Origin: Okeania sp. SIO2B3
GTDB taxonomy: Bacteria > Cyanobacteriota > Cyanobacteriia > Cyanobacteriales > Microcoleaceae
DNA length: 64,000 nt
Assembly (NCBI RefSeq): GCF_010672525.1
Contig: NZ_JAAHGH010000001.1
Location: 197,097-261,096 of the forward strand
Direction of reading: 5' to 3'
The notes below the pieces were generated by a model. That model ran no database searches. It saw only the letters and a program-made list of their open reading frames with translations, and had not been told where the DNA came from. Position 1 is the stretch's first letter. Each line of letters opens with the position of its first letter. Shown here one piece after another: positions 37,531-46,653 of the stretch. The position numbers and the translations under genes are program-made.

Positions 37531-39000
37531 ATGCGAGTCGCGATCGCAGGTGCAGGATTAGCAGGCATGGCCACAGCCGTAGAATTGGCCGATGCTGGAC
37601 ATCAAGTAGAAATTTTTGAATCTCGCCCGTTTGTTGGGGGCAAAGTTGGTAGTTGGGTAGATGGGGATGGAAATCATGTAGAGATGGGTTTGCACGTTTT
37701 CTTTGGTTGCTACTACCAATTGTTTGAATTAATGAAAAAAGTAGGAGCTTTTGAGAATCTCCGCCTCAAAGAACATACTCACAATTTTATCAATAAGGGG
37801 GGTAAAACAGGTTCGCTAGATTTTCGCTTTTTGACTGGAGCGCCTTTTAATGGCTTAAAAGCTTTCTTTACCACATCTCAGTTATCTGTGCAAGATAAGC
37901 TACAAAATGCGATCGCTCTAGGCACAAGTCCCATAGTTAGAGGGTTGGTAGATTTTGATGGGGCGATGAAAACTATTCGCGATTTGGATAAAGTTAGTTT
38001 TGGAGAATGGTTTCGTGGCCAAGGTGGGTCTGATGGAAGTATCAAGAGAATGTGGAACCCTATTGCCTACGCTCTAGGATTTATTGATGCAGATAATATT
38101 TCTGCTCGATGTATGTTGACAATATTCCAATTATTTGCTGCTAAAACAGAAGCATCGGTGCTGCGGATGTTGGAAGGGTCTCCTTACGAATATCTCCACA
38201 AACCAATTGTTGAATATTTGGAGGCCAGGGGGACAAAAATTTATACCAGGAGACGAGTCAGAGAAATTCAGTTTACGGAGAATTATGGGGAAACTCGTGT
38301 CAGTGGGATAGTTGTCGCTAGTGGGGAGACTGAAGAAACTATTACTGCTGATGCTTATGTGTTTGCCTGTGATGTACCGGGTATTCAGCGCATTTTGCCT
38401 GAAACTTGGCGCAAATGGCCAGAATTTGACAAAATCTATAAATTAGATGCAGTACCAGTAGCAACGGTACAGCTTAGGTTTGATGGTTGGGTGACAGAGT
38501 TACACGATAAAAACCAACGTGAACAATTAGATCGTGCTGCTGGTCTTGATAATTTACTTTATACTCCAGATGCGGACTTTTCCTGTTTTGCGGATTTAGC
38601 ATTAACAAGTCCAGGAGATTATTATCGACAAGGACAAGGTTCTTTATTACAGTTGGTGTTAACACCAGGAGACCCTTTTATTAAGGAGAATAATGAGGCG
38701 ATCGCTCATCATGTCTTAAAGCAAGTCCATGAATTGTTTCCTTCCTCACGGGAATTAAATATGACTTGGTATAGTGTGGTGAAATTGGCTCAGTCTTTGT
38801 ATCGGGAAGCTCCTGGTATGGACTTATATCGCCCTAACCAGCAAACACCAGTGCCTAACTTTTTTCTGGCAGGTAGTTATACTCAACAGGATTATATTGA
38901 CAGTATGGAGGGGGCAACTATTTCTGGAAAGCAAGCTGCTCAGAAAATTTTGGCAAATGTGGAACATATTTTGGGGCGAACTCCAGTGACCGCTAGTTAA
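37531..39000 (+). CDS. crtQ: 9,9'-di-cis-zeta-carotene desaturase CrtQ
   Basis: 489 aa. The enzyme adds two double bonds to zeta-carotene to give lycopene precursors in the cyanobacterial and plant-type poly-cis carotenoid pathway, at the membrane. The N-terminal [20 protein letters not shown] is the FAD-binding Rossmann loop, followed by GGKVGSW and [16 protein letters not shown]; the C-terminal [20 protein letters not shown] is the second FAD motif of plant-type desaturases. The length fits the family. A good AAGGAAG ribosome-binding site precedes the ATG. An SRPBCC gene lies downstream, an arrangement I know from other cyanobacteria, though here a MITE separates them. Confidence 0.93.
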   Translation: MRVAIAGAGLAGMATAVELADAGHQVEIFESRPFVGGKVGSWVDGDGNHVEMGLHVFFGCYYQLFELMKKVGAFENLRLKEHTHNFINKGGKTGSLDFRFLTGAPFNGLKAFFTTSQLSVQDKLQNAIALGTSPIVRGLVDFDGAMKTIRDLDKVSFGEWFRGQGGSDGSIKRMWNPIAYALGFIDADNISARCMLTIFQLFAAKTEASVLRMLEGSPYEYLHKPIVEYLEARGTKIYTRRRVREIQFTENYGETRVSGIVVASGETEETITADAYVFACDVPGIQRILPETWRKWPEFDKIYKLDAVPVATVQLRFDGWVTELHDKNQREQLDRAAGLDNLLYTPDADFSCFADLALTSPGDYYRQGQGSLLQLVLTPGDPFIKENNEAIAHHVLKQVHELFPSSRELNMTWYSVVKLAQSLYREAPGMDLYRPNQQTPVPNFFLAGSYTQQDYIDSMEGATISGKQAAQKILANVEHILGRTPVTAS

Positions 39001-39060
39001 AATTAAGTGGGGGAGAGTTTAATAATTAATAATTAATAATTAATAATTAATAATTAATAA
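39001..39060. repeat. TAATTAA heptad tract
   Basis: Five to six copies of the 7-mer AATTAAT leading directly into the MITE at 39061. Similar tracts are at 16145-16175, 39935-39965 and 17655-17673, three of which abut a copy of an element or heptad module. Confidence 0.8.
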
Positions 39061-39369
39061 TTAGGGCTTGCTGATTAAATATCAAAGCACTGACAGATAT
39101 TGGTTTGCTGCCTTTTTTTGCCTTTAAAAAGTGCGCCTTTTTTCGGTCTAAAAAGCTCATGCATGCTAGTATTTTGGGATGATTATGGCAGAAAAATCAC
39201 TCTTACAATTTTTACGACTATCTCCTCTATAATTTCCATTTCTCCTGTATTTCCCTCCACCGGAGGGGCTAGGGAGTGGGTTGTCTCCTGTCTTCCCCTC
39301 CTGGGAGGGGGAGGGGCGAGGGGTGGGTTCCTACCCCTACCAAAAAACTTTCCATAAGCAAACCCTAAT
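39061..39369. mobile_element. MITE-like repeat, GGGCTTGCTGA family, copy 5
   Basis: Left end TTAGGGCTTGCTGATTAAAT, right end AAGCAAACCCTAAT, with the internal markers AAATATCAAAGCAC, GCTCATGCATGCTAGTATTT and a doubled GC-rich block. Longest copy in the window (about 309 bp). It separates crtQ from its SRPBCC neighbour. The frame at 39100-39357 lies inside it and is not a gene. Confidence 0.8.
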
Positions 39370-39396
39370 TATCTCTCCTTGAAAACAGGTAGAGGT

Positions 39397-39444
39397 ACTA
39401 ATAACTGATAACTAATAACTAATAACTGATAACTGATAACTGAA
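39397..39444. repeat. TGATAAC heptad repeat abutting a start codon
   Basis: AGAGGTAC followed by six heptads (TAATAAC or TGATAAC) and ending CTGAA, immediately before the ATGACT that starts the SRPBCC gene; the last ~17 bp plus ATGACT are identical to those at the start of the gene at 9531. Confidence 0.9.
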
Positions 39445-39903
39445 ATGACTAATTGGCTAGAACATAGCGTACAAATAGAGGTAGCTGTTCCAATTGATTT
39501 AGTATGGAATCTTTGGTCAGATTTAGAACAAATGCCTCAATGGATGAAGTGGATAGAATCTGTTAAAGTTTTGGAAGATAATCCTGATTTATCTCAATGG
39601 AAATTAGCCAGTGGTAATTTCCAATTTAGTTGGCTTTCTCGGATACAAAGGGTAGTTCAGCATCAAATTATTCAGTGGGAGTCTGTAGATGGCTTACCAA
39701 ACCGGGGCGCAATTCGTTTCTACGACCGCCATGGTAGTAGTATAGTTAAGTTAACTGTAGCTTATGGAGTTCCAGGATGGTTAATTAAGATTATGGATAA
39801 CTTATTTTTAGGTAGGATAGTAGAATCTACTTTGATGGCAGATATGGAAAGATTTCGTGATTATGCTGTTGCTATAAAGCAGAAGGAAGAAGGAAAAATT
39901 TAA
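39445..39903 (+). CDS. SRPBCC / polyketide-cyclase-like protein
   Basis: 152 aa. LEHSVQIEVAVPIDLVWNLW, LEQMPQWMKWIESV and the later IKIMDNLFLGRIVESTLMADM fit the START-like SRPBCC fold (COG2867-type), which holds a hydrophobic ligand in a deep cavity. In other cyanobacteria this gene follows crtQ, suggesting a part in carotenoid or membrane-lipid handling; that is inference from the neighbourhood. The start codon is provided by a heptad repeat module whose GAGGT lies about 45 bp upstream, so translation initiation may depend on the repeat. Confidence 0.8.
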   Translation: MTNWLEHSVQIEVAVPIDLVWNLWSDLEQMPQWMKWIESVKVLEDNPDLSQWKLASGNFQFSWLSRIQRVVQHQIIQWESVDGLPNRGAIRFYDRHGSSIVKLTVAYGVPGWLIKIMDNLFLGRIVESTLMADMERFRDYAVAIKQKEEGKI

Positions 39904-40559
39904 CTATAGTGATGGATGTGTAATTTTTCAACAATTAATTATTAATTATTAATTATTAATTATTACCTCTTCTTGAAAAGAAGAGGATTGACACGGAGCG
40001 TGAAAATTTTTTCTTCTCTTGGTTGATTGGAGGACAGCGAGGAGGCCTCGCCATGCCTCGACCGCTTTTTTCTCCTTTAAAGGAAGGAGAGGCTTTGACA
40101 TACTCCCGACGTTGCGCTAACGCGACAACGCGGGATTCGTCTCTCAGAAAAAAAAGCTGACTGCTGTTTATACAGAGGTGATGTCCTCCCCCTGTGTTTA
40201 GAACAATTAAAATCTATTTATTTGTAATTGTCAATAGCTATCAATGCACATACTACAATACAATATGTATGCTACAAAGAGAAAATCCCCTCAGAACAAC
40301 ACAGATATAGCAATGTGCGCTGGCATATTTACACATTATTTTTTGTACACCTTTTCGCTTACTGCACTTTGAACTGGACATTGTAAATACTTGAGCGCTC
40401 ATTGCTATAACGCCCGGCTTTCCCATACGGCGCTCCCCTCCAGGAGAGCGCGGGACTTCCCGCCGGGGGAGTTAAAAGTAGTTTAGTTGAGAAAATTAGC
40501 AGAATATAAAGCTCAACAATCAACAGAAAGAGGATTCCGTTTTCTGAAAGACCCCTATG
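39904..40559. other. gene-free stretch with transposon debris
   Basis: Holds a TAATTAA heptad tract, a palindrome module (40030-40090) and the IS200/IS605-type remnant. No gene. Confidence 0.5.
40096..40476. mobile_element. IS200/IS605-type remnant (long)
   Basis: Left: TTTGACATACTCCCGACG with the hairpin GTTGCGCTAACGCGACAAC, then CGGGATTCGTCTCTC and GTGATGTCCTCCCCCTG. Right: CGCTCCCCTCCAGGAGAGCG, GGGACTTCCCGCCGGGGG, AGTTAAAA. The same motifs bound the shorter copy at 32041-32217. About 380 bp, with no transposase frame; it must have moved by use of another element's TnpA, or it is an internal deletion. Confidence 0.7.
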
Positions 40560-42302
40560 TTAGCTTTTAGCGTCACTTTGCTCGCCATTGCTACTTAATT
40601 GCACTACAGAATTACTATTTTTTTGAGGTTTCAAAGATAATGAGGTAGACTCTTGAAAACGAATATCTTGCTGGGGAATAGGAATCTCTATTCCTGCTTG
40701 AACAAATCGTTCCTGAATCTGATGAAGAGTTTCATTATATACTCGCCAGTAATCTGAAGTTTTAGTCCATCCTCCTACATACAGATCGACGAAATACTCT
40801 TCAAATTTCCATGCAAATGTACTCGGTCCTGGTTGGTCTAATACTAAAGGATGAGATTTAAAAACATCCAAAAGTAATTGCTCAACTTTAGACAAATTCT
40901 CACTATAACCAACCCGAATTTGCAAACTAACGCGACGAGTATCTCTGGCACTATGATTAACCACCACACTATTCAAAACTAAGTTATTGGGAATTGTAAC
41001 AATCTGACCAGTCCAACCTTTGACTTTTGTATTAGCGAGAGTGATAGAATCAATGTAGCCCCATGTCCCAGATAATTCTACTTCATCGCCTACGTTAAAT
41101 GGGTTATAGATCATAATCATTAGACCACTAGCCAAATTTCCAATATTGGTTTGTAAAGCAAATGCCAAGATGAAGCTAGTACCACCAACTAAGGCGAGAA
41201 TTGGACCAAGATTTATTTCCAAAGCTGTCAATGCTAATAAGACGCCAACACCAACAGTTGTTTGCCACACAGTTCTGACCAATAATTGACGCAAAGGGTC
41301 AGAAACTCCCCCTACAATTCGCAGACTCCTATTAGTAAGAAAGCCTAAAATTGCAGCCACAATTACAGAAGTAACCACAATTGCAGAAAAGATACCAATA
41401 TTTTGGCCCCAACGTAAACCACCTTCTTCTGATTTGAGCCAACCAGCTATCCTTAACCACAAACCTTCAGTATCGCTTACATCAATCTCGACACCACTAA
41501 CAGATTCAATATATTGCCGGAAAGATTCAGCTTTGCCCCCTTTACTCTCAAATTCATCCAAAACAGTATCAAAGCGATCGGCAAGAGCAGTTTGTTCCTG
41601 TTGCAGCTCAGTGACACCAACGACTAATTGAGTCTTGACTTCCGATGCTTCTTCACTAGAATCTTCGAGTTGTTGTGATAATGCTTCTAATTGTTCTTCT
41701 TTCTCTGCTAATTCCTGTTGACTATCGATATTATCTGTATTACTAACTTCATCTTGGATCGCTTCTGCTACTACTTCTAGATTTTGGGTAGCTTCCTCAG
41801 TTCCTTCACTTTGCTTTTTAACCTCAACAGCTTCCTCAACTGCTTCTTGAGCTTTGGCGAGTTCTTTTTGTGCCACTTCTAGATTTTTTTCAGCTTCTTC
41901 TGCTTCTGGAGAACTAGGAGATGCACTCTTTTTTCCTGCTTCTGCTTCCTCAAGAGATTTTTGAGCTTTTTCTATAGCATCAACTGCTTCTTCAGATTTT
42001 CGGGTTTCCCTATTCTTGCGTTTGATGGCAATTTCAGCATCGCTAATTTCCTGAACTTTGGCTTTGAGCAAATTCTGCCAAGCTTTGGCTTCGACTTCTA
42101 ATTCCTGCTGAGTCAAAGGTTTAAGCAAAAGCTTCAGCTCATCGACAGGAATTTCTGGTTCTTCAGTAGTAGTTGCTGCAATTTCTGTTTCTGATTCTTG
42201 GGAACTAACTGGAGAGACCCATAGCGTTAGAGTACAAGCAATTACTGTTAGGCAAAATGCTTGCCATTTATGGCTAAAAATTGATTTTTTTCTTTTTTTC
42301 AT
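40560..42302 (-). CDS. MscS-type mechanosensitive channel with N-terminal coiled coil
   Basis: 580 aa. A signal-anchor (about residues 11-32), a long Glu/Ala/Lys-rich coiled coil (about 60-260, ELEVEAKAWQNLLKAKVQEI, many heptads), three spans (about 300-400), then the MscS core: NIGNLASGLMIMIYNPFNVG, ELSGTWGYIDSITLANTKV, IVTIPNNLVLNSVVVNHS. These match the pore helix and beta-domain of MscS channels, which open under membrane tension to release solutes on osmotic downshift. The long periplasmic coiled coil makes it resemble the larger MscK/YbdG-type proteins. The gene stands alone. Confidence 0.88.
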   Translation of the reverse strand: MKKRKKSIFSHKWQAFCLTVIACTLTLWVSPVSSQESETEIAATTTEEPEIPVDELKLLLKPLTQQELEVEAKAWQNLLKAKVQEISDAEIAIKRKNRETRKSEEAVDAIEKAQKSLEEAEAGKKSASPSSPEAEEAEKNLEVAQKELAKAQEAVEEAVEVKKQSEGTEEATQNLEVVAEAIQDEVSNTDNIDSQQELAEKEEQLEALSQQLEDSSEEASEVKTQLVVGVTELQQEQTALADRFDTVLDEFESKGGKAESFRQYIESVSGVEIDVSDTEGLWLRIAGWLKSEEGGLRWGQNIGIFSAIVVTSVIVAAILGFLTNRSLRIVGGVSDPLRQLLVRTVWQTTVGVGVLLALTALEINLGPILALVGGTSFILAFALQTNIGNLASGLMIMIYNPFNVGDEVELSGTWGYIDSITLANTKVKGWTGQIVTIPNNLVLNSVVVNHSARDTRRVSLQIRVGYSENLSKVEQLLLDVFKSHPLVLDQPGPSTFAWKFEEYFVDLYVGGWTKTSDYWRVYNETLHQIQERFVQAGIEIPIPQQDIRFQESTSLSLKPQKNSNSVVQLSSNGEQSDAKS

Positions 42303-42357
42303 TGATCTATTTCACTAATAATAGGTGTTAGGTATTAGGTTTTAGGTATTGGGTATT

Positions 42358-42470
42358 ATACCAATTTTACGTGAGGTGGCATAGAGTTATGAAATTTATT
42401 AACTTGTCTATCTCGATCTACAGTCAACTCTGATTAAAATATTATTCTATGCAACTTAGAAATTAATTTT
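42358..42470. mobile_element. small MITE with TATACCA-type ends, second copy
   Basis: ATACCAATTTTACGTGAGGT and the internal GCATAGAGTTATGAAATTTA and ATTATTCTATGCAACTT match the copy at 33656-33784 (interior and ends similar, the right end decayed to TTTTGTA). Confidence 0.6.
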
Positions 42471-42634
42471 GTATTCGTGAATTTCTCTAAATAAATATTT
42501 CTAATTTGAGCATAAATTTTTCATAGATTTGCCGATGATTGGACTCTTATTTGCAGAATATGAAAATTAATATATCTAGGAAAAATACTCCCATATCTCC
42601 TACTTTCTATCTCCCCATACAGTAATCAGGAATT

Positions 42635-42818
42635 GTAAGCATTCAGCACTCAGCTATCAGCTATCAGCTATTAATTTATTACTTTTTGAGCAGGAATTAG
42701 TATTGATAGATTTAAGGAGAATTAAAAGTATGGAAAAAAACTGACTAGGACGAGAGAGACTGTATATTCATTATTTATGAAACATCTAAAAGTTGAGTGC
42801 TAATAGCTGAATGCTTAC
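42635..42818. mobile_element. IS66-type MITE, copy 5
   Basis: Perfect inverted ends GTAAGCATTCAGC / GCTGAATGCTTAC and a perfect 8-bp target duplication CAGGAATT (42627-42634 and 42819-42826). Length 184 bp; along its length it is close to the copy at 15136-15320 (shared GAGCAGGAATTAGTATTG..., TAAGGAGAATTA, TATGAAACA). No gene. Confidence 0.92.
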
Positions 42819-43192
42819 CAGGAATTAATCATTGAAGCACTAATAAAAGCAATCATTCAAAACAACACCTCAGTTTTTTTTGAAACATTTACTTGATGAT
42901 CAAGCAGTATTATTAGTACTATTATTCATAATAATTACGACCGAACAGGAAAATCCATACTATATTTTTTTAAATCTTCTCTTCCAGTAGTTGTGTTGGT
43001 CCAGTAGGGTGCGTTAGTGATAGCGTAACGCACCATTCCATTCTGTAACATTAGACATATCCAGATAAAGAGAGAGTAGGGAGTAAGAGAAAAAAATTGA
43101 TAATTTATGTGCTATAATTGATTTTATTTTTTCTTATTGGAGATGTCTATTAAACATAATTTAGCTTGATTCTTATAGCTATTAGAAAGATA

Positions 43193-44344
43193 TTAATTTT
43201 GATTTTCTAAAAGTTCTAAAAATTCATCTACAACTTTATTTGGTTCTGTATAACATTTTTGGGAGTCAAACCGATAAACCCTCACACCATTCTGCTCAAA
43301 ATATTTTTCTATTTCTTGTTCTTTTACTCGTCTTTCAGGTGTATGAGATAAACCATCAATTTCGAGTATTCCCCACTTAAGTCCTTTGGCAGTTTTATAG
43401 CAAATTAGAAAATCTGGTTCTTGATTTTCTCTTCCGTTTATTGCGGTAAGACGGGCGATACTATTGGGAAAAAAAAGTAAGCCTCTTGCGTCAAGTACTT
43501 GGGCTATATTAACTTCTGATTCAAAGCGAAAAAGCAGATTTTCCCATGTAATGGTATTGTCTCTCTTTATATTTTTTAACCTGCTGTTATTTAATGATAA
43601 TAATTCGAGCATAGTACCTTTAATTTTAGCATTATCTAATCTAGCTCTCGTTAAATTTACACCTGCTAGATTAGCATAGGTTAAATCAGCATTAGTTAAG
43701 TTAGCTCCTTCAAGGTCAGCCCAAGATAGATTTGCTTCGCATAATTCTGTATTTTCAAGGTATGAACCTCTAAGCTTGGCATCACATAAAAAAGCACAAG
43801 AGAGTTTAGCATTAGTTAAGTCGGCGTTAGTTAAGTCGGCATAACTCAAATTAGCTCCAGTCAAATTTGCATCACTCAAATTTGCTTCACTAAAGTTTGT
43901 ATGGGCACTAAGGAACCTTGTACCGACACTAAACAAGTTGGCATACATCAAGTTAGCACCATGTAAGTTGGCCTCCGTAAGATTTACCGACCTCAAGTTG
44001 GCATACATCAAGTTAGCACCACTCAAATTAGCTTCCTCTAAGCCAGCATCACTCAAGTTGGCATACATCAAGTTGGCATACATCAAGTTGGCTTCACACA
44101 AAATTGCATTACTCAAGTTGACATTACTCAAGTTAGCACCACTCAAATTGGCTTCATACAAAATTGCATTACTCAAGTTGACATTACTCAAATTGGCGTT
44201 ACTCAAGTCTGCTTCATCTAAGTCGGCTTTACTCAAATTAGCACTACTCAAATTGGCATTACTCAAGTTAGCATTGCTTAACTCAACACCCCTAAAATTT
44301 CTCTCCCCACTGTTATAATGCTTCAAAAGTTCCTCAGCATCCAT
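43193..44344 (-). CDS. pentapeptide-repeat protein fused to a C-terminal nuclease-like domain
   Basis: 383 aa. Residues about 15-245 are pentapeptide repeats of the A(N/D)LSN type (units such as SNANL, SGANL, YANLM, TNADL), which form a right-handed beta helix. The last ~115 residues carry NGRENQEPDFLICYKTAKG, LKWGILEIDGLSHTPERRVK and GVRVYRFDSQKCYTEPNKVV. The PD...EID(G)...H pattern fits a PD-(D/E)xK restriction-endonuclease-like fold (DUF559-like). Pentapeptide repeats are usually scaffolds; the fusion suggests a DNA- or protein-directed nuclease with the repeat as a targeting or DNA-mimic arm. There are no neighbours in an operon. Confidence 0.82.
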   Translation of the reverse strand: MDAEELLKHYNSGERNFRGVELSNANLSNANLSSANLSKADLDEADLSNANLSNVNLSNAILYEANLSGANLSNVNLSNAILCEANLMYANLMYANLSDAGLEEANLSGANLMYANLRSVNLTEANLHGANLMYANLFSVGTRFLSAHTNFSEANLSDANLTGANLSYADLTNADLTNAKLSCAFLCDAKLRGSYLENTELCEANLSWADLEGANLTNADLTYANLAGVNLTRARLDNAKIKGTMLELLSLNNSRLKNIKRDNTITWENLLFRFESEVNIAQVLDARGLLFFPNSIARLTAINGRENQEPDFLICYKTAKGLKWGILEIDGLSHTPERRVKEQEIEKYFEQNGVRVYRFDSQKCYTEPNKVVDEFLELLENQN

Positions 44345-44614
44345 ATCAAATCTCAGATTATTAACAACTACTATATTATAATTACAAAAGCCAAACGAAT
44401 AATAGTTTAATTTTTAGAGCGATCGCTCAGACAAAACTATAAAGTTTGAGTAAAATAACGATGCCAACCAAAGCGTCATTTATGACTCCTAATATTTCCA
44501 ATTAATTCATAGTATAATAATCTTAGTAAAACTTGTGAATAGCAAAAAAAATTGAGCATACAATTTTTCTGTTTTTACCTAAACAGTGATGTTGAATTAA
44601 CAAATTAAAGAGAA
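44345..44614. other. intergenic region
   Basis: AT-rich, with one HIP1 octamer near 44421. No gene. Confidence 0.4.
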
Positions 44615-44881
44615 CTTCATATTACTGAAAAACACCCAGATTTAGGTAGAGGATATCAACAGCTAATTGCTGATACCTTACTTTATCCTAATTAAGTTAG
44701 ATGTGATGTACGGTTTGAAAATACAATCTTATTATCAAGGTGGTATCCTAATATTCGTAAAGGCAGGTATATTGTGGTAGCTGTTGTCACTGATACTGTT
44801 CCAGAAGAACGCAATTGGATTGTAACTGCTTACCTCACTCTCAAAATTACTCAAGGAGAAGTTATATGGACTCGAAATTAA
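44615..44881 (+). pseudogene. degraded gene upstream of a DUF2283 gene
   Basis: One frame reads HITEKHPDLGRGYQQLIADT, then an in-frame TAA, then RFENTILLSRWYPNIRKGRY, IVVAVVTD, RNWIVTAYLTLKI. I know pairs in which a small protein of this kind (ending in a WTRN-like tail) precedes a DUF2283 gene in cyanobacteria. The N-terminus is missing and there is a stop near 44694, so this copy is dead. Its function is not established; a toxin-like nuclease fold has been suggested for similar proteins, which I cannot check here. Confidence 0.6.
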
Positions 44882-45104
44882 CTTTTGAATATGACCGTAT
44901 TGGAGATATTTTTATATCAATAAATGCACTCCATATCCAGAACAAGAATCAACAGAAATTGACTATGGAGTTGTTGCTCGTTTCAACCCGGAAACAAATG
45001 AAATTGAAAATTTGGAAGTAATGTTTTTCTCAAAAAGACTATCGGAAAAAAACTGGTTTGAATTGCCCATTAATGCGGATTTTAGTTTGGTAGGATTAAG
45101 CTAA
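44866..45104 (+). pseudogene. DUF2283 family gene with a frameshift
   Basis: ATG 44866 begins MDSKLTFEYDRIGDI; the expected continuation (YINKCTPYPEQESTEIDYG, VVARFNPETNEIENLEVMFF) is in the next frame, so one base has been lost in the T-run near 44908. The gene overlaps the end of the upstream pseudogene by 16 bp, the normal arrangement for the pair. The single-base loss in a homopolymer could also be a sequencing error. Confidence 0.75.
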
Positions 45105-45464
45105 AAAAATAAGGTGTTATCGGAATTTGATAAATTTTTGCTACAAATAGCCAGGATATTTATTAGGAGTCAACCCACCCCTCGCCCCTACCCCTCCCAG
45201 GAGGGGAGGGGAAGTCAGGAGTCAGGAGTCGTATGGGAATGGCTTCAATACCATTTTTGACCTAGGAAATTCTCTTTTTTGTCAAAGGGACATCTCCTTT
45301 AAAATCTTTTAATCATGCTTATTATTCGTAACATTCTTTTGTCAAAATTTTATTACTCAATGTATACAATAATTTTGTCAAATATCATAGTGATTTTTTT
45401 GACCTTTGAATTCCATCTATTGTAAACTTTACCCACAATAACGAAGGAAACCAAACTATTATCA
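45105..45464. other. intergenic region upstream of xseA
   Basis: No gene. Near 45172-45225 a GC-rich stretch (CCCTCCCAGGAGGGGAGGGG) matches the middle of the GGGCTTGCTGA element but without its ends. The final ~150 bp are AT-rich and should hold the xseAB promoter. Confidence 0.5.
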
Positions 45465-46649
45465 ATGACTCTCAATCTTTCCAATCAATTCATAGAAGAA
45501 TCTCCCTTATCAGTTGCAGGAATTACCTTTTATATCAAAGATATTTTAGAAGAAGATTACCAACTTCAAAAAATATCAGTTATCGGAGAAGTCTCTAGCG
45601 CCAAGCTCAATTCAGGGAACTTATATTTCACACTTTCTGAACCAGATAATTCTGCCTCTCTTCCCTGTGCTATTTGGAGAAATACTCTCAAAAATATTCA
45701 TCATCAACCTGAAAAAGGAGAACAAATAATTGTCACAGGTAGAATTAGTCTCTATCCTCCTAGAGGGGACTATAAATTAATAGTTAATACTGTCTCCCTT
45801 GCTGGAGAGGGAATACAAAATCTCCGCTATTTACAACTTCGTTCCCGTCTAGAAAAAGAAGGTTTATTTGACCAAGAAAATAAACTAAATCTCCCCAAAT
45901 TTCCTAAAATAATTGCCGTAGTTACCTCGGATACTGCTGCTGCCTGGGGAGATATTCAACGGACAATTAAACAACGTTATCCTCTGGTAAAAGTTTTATT
46001 GTCGCCAACTTTTGTACAAGGAGAATTTGCTCCTATTGCCATAGTTGAAGCTATAAAAAAAGTTGAATTAGACGGACGTGCTGAAGTAATAATTTTAGCT
46101 AGAGGTGGTGGAGCGGTAGAAGATTTATCCTGTTTTAATGATGAAAGAGTTGTCAGAGTTATTGCTGATTGTCAAATTCCAATTATTACGGGTATTGGTC
46201 ATCAAAGAGATGAAACTTTAGCAGATTTAGTGGCAGATTATTCTGCTCATACTCCCACCGCAGCAGCAGAAAAAGTTGTGCCAGACCAAAATCAACTTTA
46301 TGAAGAACATTGTCAAAGAGTTGAAATAATTATTGATGCTTTGAGAACTAAGTTTAATGAAGAAAAGGCAAGTTTAAACTCTCTCAAAAATCGTCTGAAA
46401 AATATTCATCAAACTTCCAAAACTTTAGACAAAGCAAATTTTAAATGTCAGATATTAAGGCAAAAGTTAGCGGCACTTGACCCTAAAGCAGTTTTATCTA
46501 GAGGTTATGCAGTGGTGCAAAAAAATAATGGTAAGTTAGTAAATTCAACGTCGGATTTAATGGCATACCAAGAATTGATTATTCAGTTAAATAGTGGTAA
46601 GGTAAAAGTTAAAATTATGGATATTTTTGAATCTGAGAGTATGGAGTAA
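45465..46649 (+). CDS. xseA: exodeoxyribonuclease VII large subunit
   Basis: 394 aa. The N-terminal OB-fold part (about residues 15-105) has [20 protein letters not shown] and [13 protein letters not shown]; the catalytic part has [37 protein letters not shown] and [20 protein letters not shown] followed by AHTPTAAAE. These are the conserved blocks of XseA. With several XseB subunits it makes exonuclease VII, which degrades single-stranded DNA from both ends in mismatch repair. ATG at 45465 follows an AAGGAAACC-type ribosome-binding sequence. It ends 4 bp before xseB, so the two are translationally coupled. Confidence 0.95.
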   Translation: MTLNLSNQFIEESPLSVAGITFYIKDILEEDYQLQKISVIGEVSSAKLNSGNLYFTLSEPDNSASLPCAIWRNTLKNIHHQPEKGEQIIVTGRISLYPPRGDYKLIVNTVSLAGEGIQNLRYLQLRSRLEKEGLFDQENKLNLPKFPKIIAVVTSDTAAAWGDIQRTIKQRYPLVKVLLSPTFVQGEFAPIAIVEAIKKVELDGRAEVIILARGGGAVEDLSCFNDERVVRVIADCQIPIITGIGHQRDETLADLVADYSAHTPTAAAEKVVPDQNQLYEEHCQRVEIIIDALRTKFNEEKASLNSLKNRLKNIHQTSKTLDKANFKCQILRQKLAALDPKAVLSRGYAVVQKNNGKLVNSTSDLMAYQELIIQLNSGKVKVKIMDIFESESME

Positions 46650-46653
46650 AAAA

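Larger units (their letters stand above)
42303..43192. other. gene-free stretch with two MITEs
   Basis: No gene. Holds the TATACCA-type MITE (42358-42470) and the IS66-type MITE (42635-42818). At 43000-43040 there is a short hairpin GGGTGCGTTAGTGATAGCG with TAACGCACC that may be a repeat. Confidence 0.5.

Noticed and set aside
43938-44318. 126-aa plus-strand frame rich in Lys and Leu
   Set aside because: It is the shadow of the pentapeptide repeats of the minus-strand gene at 43193-44344.
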